From Candidatus Promineifilum breve (GTDB lineage Bacteria > Chloroflexota > Anaerolineae > Promineifilales > Promineifilaceae), in the NCBI RefSeq assembly GCF_900066015.1, contig NZ_LN890655.1, positions 1,652,726 to 1,716,725 on the forward strand: a stretch of DNA of 64,000 nucleotides. The letters run 5' to 3'. A model generated the notes under the pieces. The model did not search any database. It saw nothing but the letters and a program-made list of their open reading frames with translations, and was not told where the DNA came from. A program made the translations under genes and the position numbers. This document shows positions 61,101 to 64,000 of this stretch, piece by piece. Every line of letters starts with the position of its first letter. Position 1 is the stretch's first letter.

Positions 61101-63053
61101 ATTGAAATCGGTGGCCGACAGGCGGAAGTTATAGGCCGAATCGGCCTGCAAGCCCTCCAGCGTGACCGAGTGCTGCGTCACCAGGGCGCTGTCGGTGACG
61201 GCCGGCTTCTCGTAGGCGGTGGTCAGGCCGTATTCCAGCTTGGTGGTGGCGGCCTCGTCGGTCGACCAGGTAATCGTCACCGACGTATTGGTCGTGTCGG
61301 CGTTGACGTTGAAGATGGCCGGCGGGGTCAGATCGGGCGGCTCGGTGGTGAAGGAATACTCCACGGCCGAGGGCATGCAATTGCCCCACAGGTCGCAAGC
61401 GTAGATGGTGACGGTGACCGGCGCGTTGGACCCGAACGGGACGTCCGGCGTGTAGGACACCAGCAGGTTTGTCACCGGGCCGGACGTGTCCGGCTCGACA
61501 GGTTCATCGTTGACGAACATGACGATCGTGTCGACGTCGACGCCCGCCCCCTGGTCGCCCAGCCGGATGGTGATCGGCCCGAAGACGTCCACGTTGGTGG
61601 CCGACGGGGCCGGGTTGCGGGCGACGATGAAGGGGGGCAGGCCATCGGGGCCGCCCGTCCCCACGCCCCGCAGGACGATCATCGGGCCGGGATACTCCAC
61701 GGCCGTCCCCGAACCGGCGTTGTAGAGAAAGGAAAGCGCGTTGTCGCCTGCATGAAGCAGTTTTTCGTCGAACTCGCGCACGCCCGGCTCCCAATCTTCG
61801 CCGACACCGTACTCCTTCTGGCGGATGCTGGCCGGCTTGGAGCCATTGATGGAGTAGTAGGGCCGGTTCCAGTAATTACCCACCAGATAGGCTTGCTCAT
61901 AGAGGGTGTTATCGAAGTCGGCGGGCATGGGAAAGTTGTAGCTGACGATGTCGGGCCGCGAGCCGCCCATGTGCAGGCCGAAGTCTGTGAAGTCGGGCAT
62001 GGTGTAGGCCGCGATCGGGTAGTAGCGCAGCAGCTTAAAGTCGGGCGTCACGCCACCGGCCGCTTCGCGCACGTTGCCCTTGCTGTCCAGCAGCCGGATC
62101 TTGAAGCGCACGCCGGGCTGATTGACGATATAATCGACCTTCCAGTTGACGCTAACATCAATGCCCGCGGCCGAGTTGTTTTCGGTTACGAGCACGTTGC
62201 CGATGTTGCCGAGTGTGCTGCCGGTCTTCAAGGGGTTACTACTTTTGCCGCCAGGGTTCCAGTTGTTGCGCTGGACGCTGTGCCAGTCGCGCGTTATGCC
62301 GTCGTTGTCATCGTCGTAGCCCTCGTAGTAGGCGTGGAACTCGACAATATCACCCAGGATGTCGCTGTCCCCATCGACGTTGGGGCCAATGTGGGCCTTT
62401 AAGGTCAACAGATTATTGTTGACGATCAGGTTGCCGCCGGCGCCGGCCGGCGTCACCACGCCCGAATCGGCGGTGATGTCAAGCAGATCGCCATCGGGCG
62501 GCGTCACATCGCTGCCCCCCACGCCGACCAGCGGGTGATCGGCGTCGTGGTAGATGCGCACGGCCACGTCGTAGATGTGGTACTTGGCCGCCTCGCCCCA
62601 AAAGAGAAAGAGGTTTGTCCCCGTCTGTAACGAGGCCAACGGGATATCGATGGTCCAGTGCGTGTGGCTCCAGTCGTAGCCGCTCGGCGGTGTATAGATC
62701 GTCGGCAGACCATTGATGCGCAGGCGCGGGCTGATCTGGTCATCCGTGCGCCACATATCGACGTAGAGTTCGGCCCGCAGCGCGCCGGAAAAGTCGTCGA
62801 GGATGGGCAGTTCCATCTCCTTCGGACATTTGCCCAGCCCTTCGGGTTCGGCATAGAACGAACCATTGGGGCTGGTGGGCAGACCATCGTCGGTGCAGCC
62901 GCCGGTGAACTCCTTATGGTCGATCCAATACTCTTTATAGGTCACCTCCGTGTCGGCGCTGAAAATGCCCGCCTCCACGGCCGGTGTCCGTCCCAGGCCG
63001 ATCATCAGCCCGAGCAGGAGAAATAAAACCGCAATTCCATTAAAACGCTTCAT
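58119..63053 (-). CDS. Giant secreted InlB-repeat/LamG-like protein 4
   Basis: About 1644 residues from ATG 63053 (MKRFNGIAVLFLLLGLMIGL, signal peptide to about residue 28). The N-terminal 430 residues are paralogous to protein 2 ('EVTYKEYWIDHKEFTGGC', 'TRDWHSVQRNNWNPGGK'). Then a Big_5-like domain, an FN3-like domain ('VTITWSTDEAATTKLEY'), a DUF1349-type module ('SCTLDTSVWSYINPKGD'), five InlB-type repeats, a second FN3-like domain ('RVTWTTDVPGNSKVDYGET'), a second DUF1349-type module ('SACELSNIWTWVDPLDD'), one InlB repeat and the tail 'HLLALPMIVDRP'. The pattern suggests insertion of a second FN3-LamG-InlB block relative to protein 2. Confidence 0.88.
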   Translation of the reverse strand: MKRFNGIAVLFLLLGLMIGLGRTPAVEAGIFSADTEVTYKEYWIDHKEFTGGCTDDGLPTSPNGSFYAEPEGLGKCPKEMELPILDDFSGALRAELYVDMWRTDDQISPRLRINGLPTIYTPPSGYDWSHTHWTIDIPLASLQTGTNLFLFWGEAAKYHIYDVAVRIYHDADHPLVGVGGSDVTPPDGDLLDITADSGVVTPAGAGGNLIVNNNLLTLKAHIGPNVDGDSDILGDIVEFHAYYEGYDDDNDGITRDWHSVQRNNWNPGGKSSNPLKTGSTLGNIGNVLVTENNSAAGIDVSVNWKVDYIVNQPGVRFKIRLLDSKGNVREAAGGVTPDFKLLRYYPIAAYTMPDFTDFGLHMGGSRPDIVSYNFPMPADFDNTLYEQAYLVGNYWNRPYYSINGSKPASIRQKEYGVGEDWEPGVREFDEKLLHAGDNALSFLYNAGSGTAVEYPGPMIVLRGVGTGGPDGLPPFIVARNPAPSATNVDVFGPITIRLGDQGAGVDVDTIVMFVNDEPVEPDTSGPVTNLLVSYTPDVPFGSNAPVTVTIYACDLWGNCMPSAVEYSFTTEPPDLTPPAIFNVNADTTNTSVTITWSTDEAATTKLEYGLTTAYEKPAVTDSALVTQHSVTLEGLQADSAYNFRLSATDFNSNPTTTPNMVFHTKRDPGAIKSAEFSSCTLDTSVWSYINPKGDSILTMTGTGAQIAVASGTPHDIWKQGLQAPRLMQFVTDQDFDVEVKFDSVVTKKSQSMGIFVQQDVNNWLRFNYQNDGPNTDSVTVIGSINNNPVLLSSTLVTQGAANYLRVNRAGSFWNVQYSTDGVNFALATTITRTLTMSQIGVFAGNTGPSPAFTANIDYFENLAQPLSGDDPGISVNVTKVGEGEVTRSPQKANYDCNETVVLTAAPALDWDFAGWSGDITSTDLSETITLTRTLNVVATFTNDTLYTMNVAVESLGNGIGGTVTRTPDQGTYHYGDQVTLQAIPTPGWSFTGWSNGWSGVDATTIVPVTGNMDITATFEEDAYTLEALIIADGVGAGGTLTVDPMQPTYLYGDEVTLTVTPEPGWTFVGWEGEGISGTDLETTITMTQDVLALAHLVQNQYDLDITVVNNGVGDSSGNGVVKNPDKETYGHGEEVTVEAVADDGWLFAGWSGDLSGEAISNTLTFIDHMAITATFNQQTYAVTVTTEGPGAVTIEPQKDAYVYGDVVTLTPVPDSGYEFALWSGDVESTQAPLLLAITQDFTLEALFIPDLTPIEILEYDVEVLPGGTLARVTWTTDVPGNSKVDYGETEFYEDGSVSEEPLVTEHEVVLSGLSPETLYFFQITSEDEFGHSVSSDNLSFSTSASSGLISDDFSACELSNIWTWVDPLDDSDHTVSGSQVEISVPEGAVHNIWPTTGIDVPRLMQPSNNTDFTIEVKFDSILTEGGAIQGLVIEQDEQNFMRFDFYLRTYPDLPPEVVVYAATVKNLVPGNISNKTRLIDVDVPLYMRVVRSGNDWQQWYKLEGGDWIKSAEFTFQTEVKHVGVFAGNTTYKGETPAHTAVVDYFFNTASPIEPEDSRYAINIDILGSGNVKVSPNKEGYYCGEPVTLTATGANGWSFTGWGGDLSGSNPVRNVSVLGDMDIVANFEQGAIQHLLALPMIVDRP

Positions 63054-63125
63054 CTTCTTCCTCGTCTCTGTTTGCCGTGATGCATCCTGTCGGGCTGACC
63101 GTACTTCCAATACAAAGTCATACGA

Positions 63126-64000
63126 CTATTTTATATAGATGACCAGGGGCAGGGAAATCCGATACTGTGCATCACCTGGCGTGAAGGTGGCCGTGATGTT
63201 ATGGTTGCCGCTGACGGTCAACTGCTGGGTTAGGTTGGCGCCACCGATGTCGCCGGTCCAACCGAGAAATGACCAGCCCTCGGCAGGCACGGCGGTCAGG
63301 GTGACCATCTCGCCGCAGGTATAGGTGGGCTTGTCCGGGCTGATGGTTACGGTGCCCTGGCCCACTTTGTTGACCGTTAGGCTGAAGCCTTCCAACGTGT
63401 TGCCGTCTTCGGGCACGATGGGCGCGGCGCTATTGAAGAAGTAATCAACAATGGCCGTATGGGCCGGGGCCGGCCGCAGGGGCGGCGTGCCGTGGTTGGC
63501 GCCGAAAACGCCCGACTTGGTGACGGTCATGGAGAACGTAAAGCTGCCGCCGGCAACCCACGTTTCGCCGTCGTTGGAGTAGGAGAAGCTCCACAGCGTG
63601 CCGACACGGGTGACGCGCAGATAGGCCGGTGTGCCGGCCAGCGACACGTCGGCGATGACCGCCCGCGGCGAGCCGCCCAGGAAGCGCGCGGCGTAGAGCT
63701 TGACGCCCGCTCCATCGTTGTGTACCTCGAAGCGCAGGAAGTTCTGGCTGTCCTGCTCGACCAGGATGCCCTGCATCTGGTAGCGTTGGGTGACGAACGA
63801 CTCGAACTTGGTAACGATCTCAAAGTCCACGTTCTGGGTCGGCTGCATCACGCGCACCGAGCGGTTGCCCTCGGTCCAGATATTATGCGACACATTGGCC
63901 GGCACGTTGAGCAACAGTTGCGTGCCGTTGACGGAGTAAGTGCCATCGCCCACCGGGTTGACGAACGTCCACAGGCCGGTATCCAGCGCGCAGGCGTTGA
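63126..64000 (-). CDS. Giant secreted protein 5, C-terminal part only
   Basis: The frame is open to the window edge, so only the last about 291 residues are visible and the N-terminus lies beyond 64000. The visible part starts inside a LamG-like/DUF1349-type module ('NACALDTGLWTFVNPVGDG') with 'QGILVEQDSQNFLRFEV', continues to 'AHTAIVDYFFNSAAPIVPEDG', then one InlB-type repeat ('WSFLGWTGDIGGANL') and the tail 'YRISLPLVIYIK'. Same strand and same ending layout as the other four giants. Separated from giant gene 4 by 72 bp. Confidence 0.85.
   Translation of the reverse strand, partial: NACALDTGLWTFVNPVGDGTYSVNGTQLLLNVPANVSHNIWTEGNRSVRVMQPTQNVDFEIVTKFESFVTQRYQMQGILVEQDSQNFLRFEVHNDGAGVKLYAARFLGGSPRAVIADVSLAGTPAYLRVTRVGTLWSFSYSNDGETWVAGGSFTFSMTVTKSGVFGANHGTPPLRPAPAHTAIVDYFFNSAAPIVPEDGNTLEGFSLTVNKVGQGTVTISPDKPTYTCGEMVTLTAVPAEGWSFLGWTGDIGGANLTQQLTVSGNHNITATFTPGDAQYRISLPLVIYIK

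Noticed and set aside
35048-64000. LPxTG-type sortase signal
   Set aside because: The tails contain Leu-Pro but no Thr-Gly and no hydrophobic-plus-basic extension after it; no sortase gene is present.

Overview
This is a GC-rich bacterial chromosome segment with dense coding, many 1-4 bp start/stop overlaps, and no tRNA, rRNA, CRISPR array, IS element or phage gene that I could see. The gene content suggests a Chloroflexota bacterium of the Anaerolineae/Caldilineae type: very large secreted proteins built from InlB-type repeats and LamG-like domains, FG-GAP proteins with Thr/Pro linkers, many GNAT acetyltransferases, and sulfotransferases beside a CDP-sugar pathway. This assignment rests on protein flavour, not on a marker gene, and is moderately confident.

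Layout. 1-3.1 kb: gltX (5' end outside the window) and glnS. 3.2-5.3 kb: a DUF4160/DUF2442/unknown operon and a dienelactone hydrolase-YkgJ pair. 5.4-16 kb: small enzymes (GNATs, DUF1697, cupredoxin, O-methyltransferase, transglutaminase-like, SHMT-like and FAD-linked oxidase genes), with a decayed P-type ATPase. 16.6-22.4 kb: aldo/keto reductase with a divergent TetR gene and paired operators, GrpB, an Asp-box propeller coupled to a ubiquitin-fold protein ending in Gly-Gly, and a GH13 enzyme. 22.5-28 kb: secreted proteins (FG-GAP, a duplicated MAM-like pair, a DUF4353 lipoprotein). 28-35 kb: flavodoxin, pgl-glk-DUF427, sigma/anti-sigma, nth and a DNA adenine methylase. 35-64 kb: five giant secreted repeat proteins, one FG-GAP giant, three sulfotransferases, and rfbF, an SDR and a C-methyltransferase.

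How they may work together. The last 29 kb looks like a cell-surface locus. Giant exported proteins carry about 29 InlB-type repeats and seven LamG-like modules. They are interleaved with genes that could make, branch and sulfate a surface glycan. All five giants end in the same short hydrophobic Leu-Pro tail, which I consider the best candidate here for an undescribed sorting or anchoring signal. A second striking pattern is the spacing DNA: most gene ends carry a long hairpin, often built from 7-9 bp words repeated in tandem, and in one place two such word families are nested.

Limits: all functions are inferred from sequence reading alone, and no database search or folding calculation was run.
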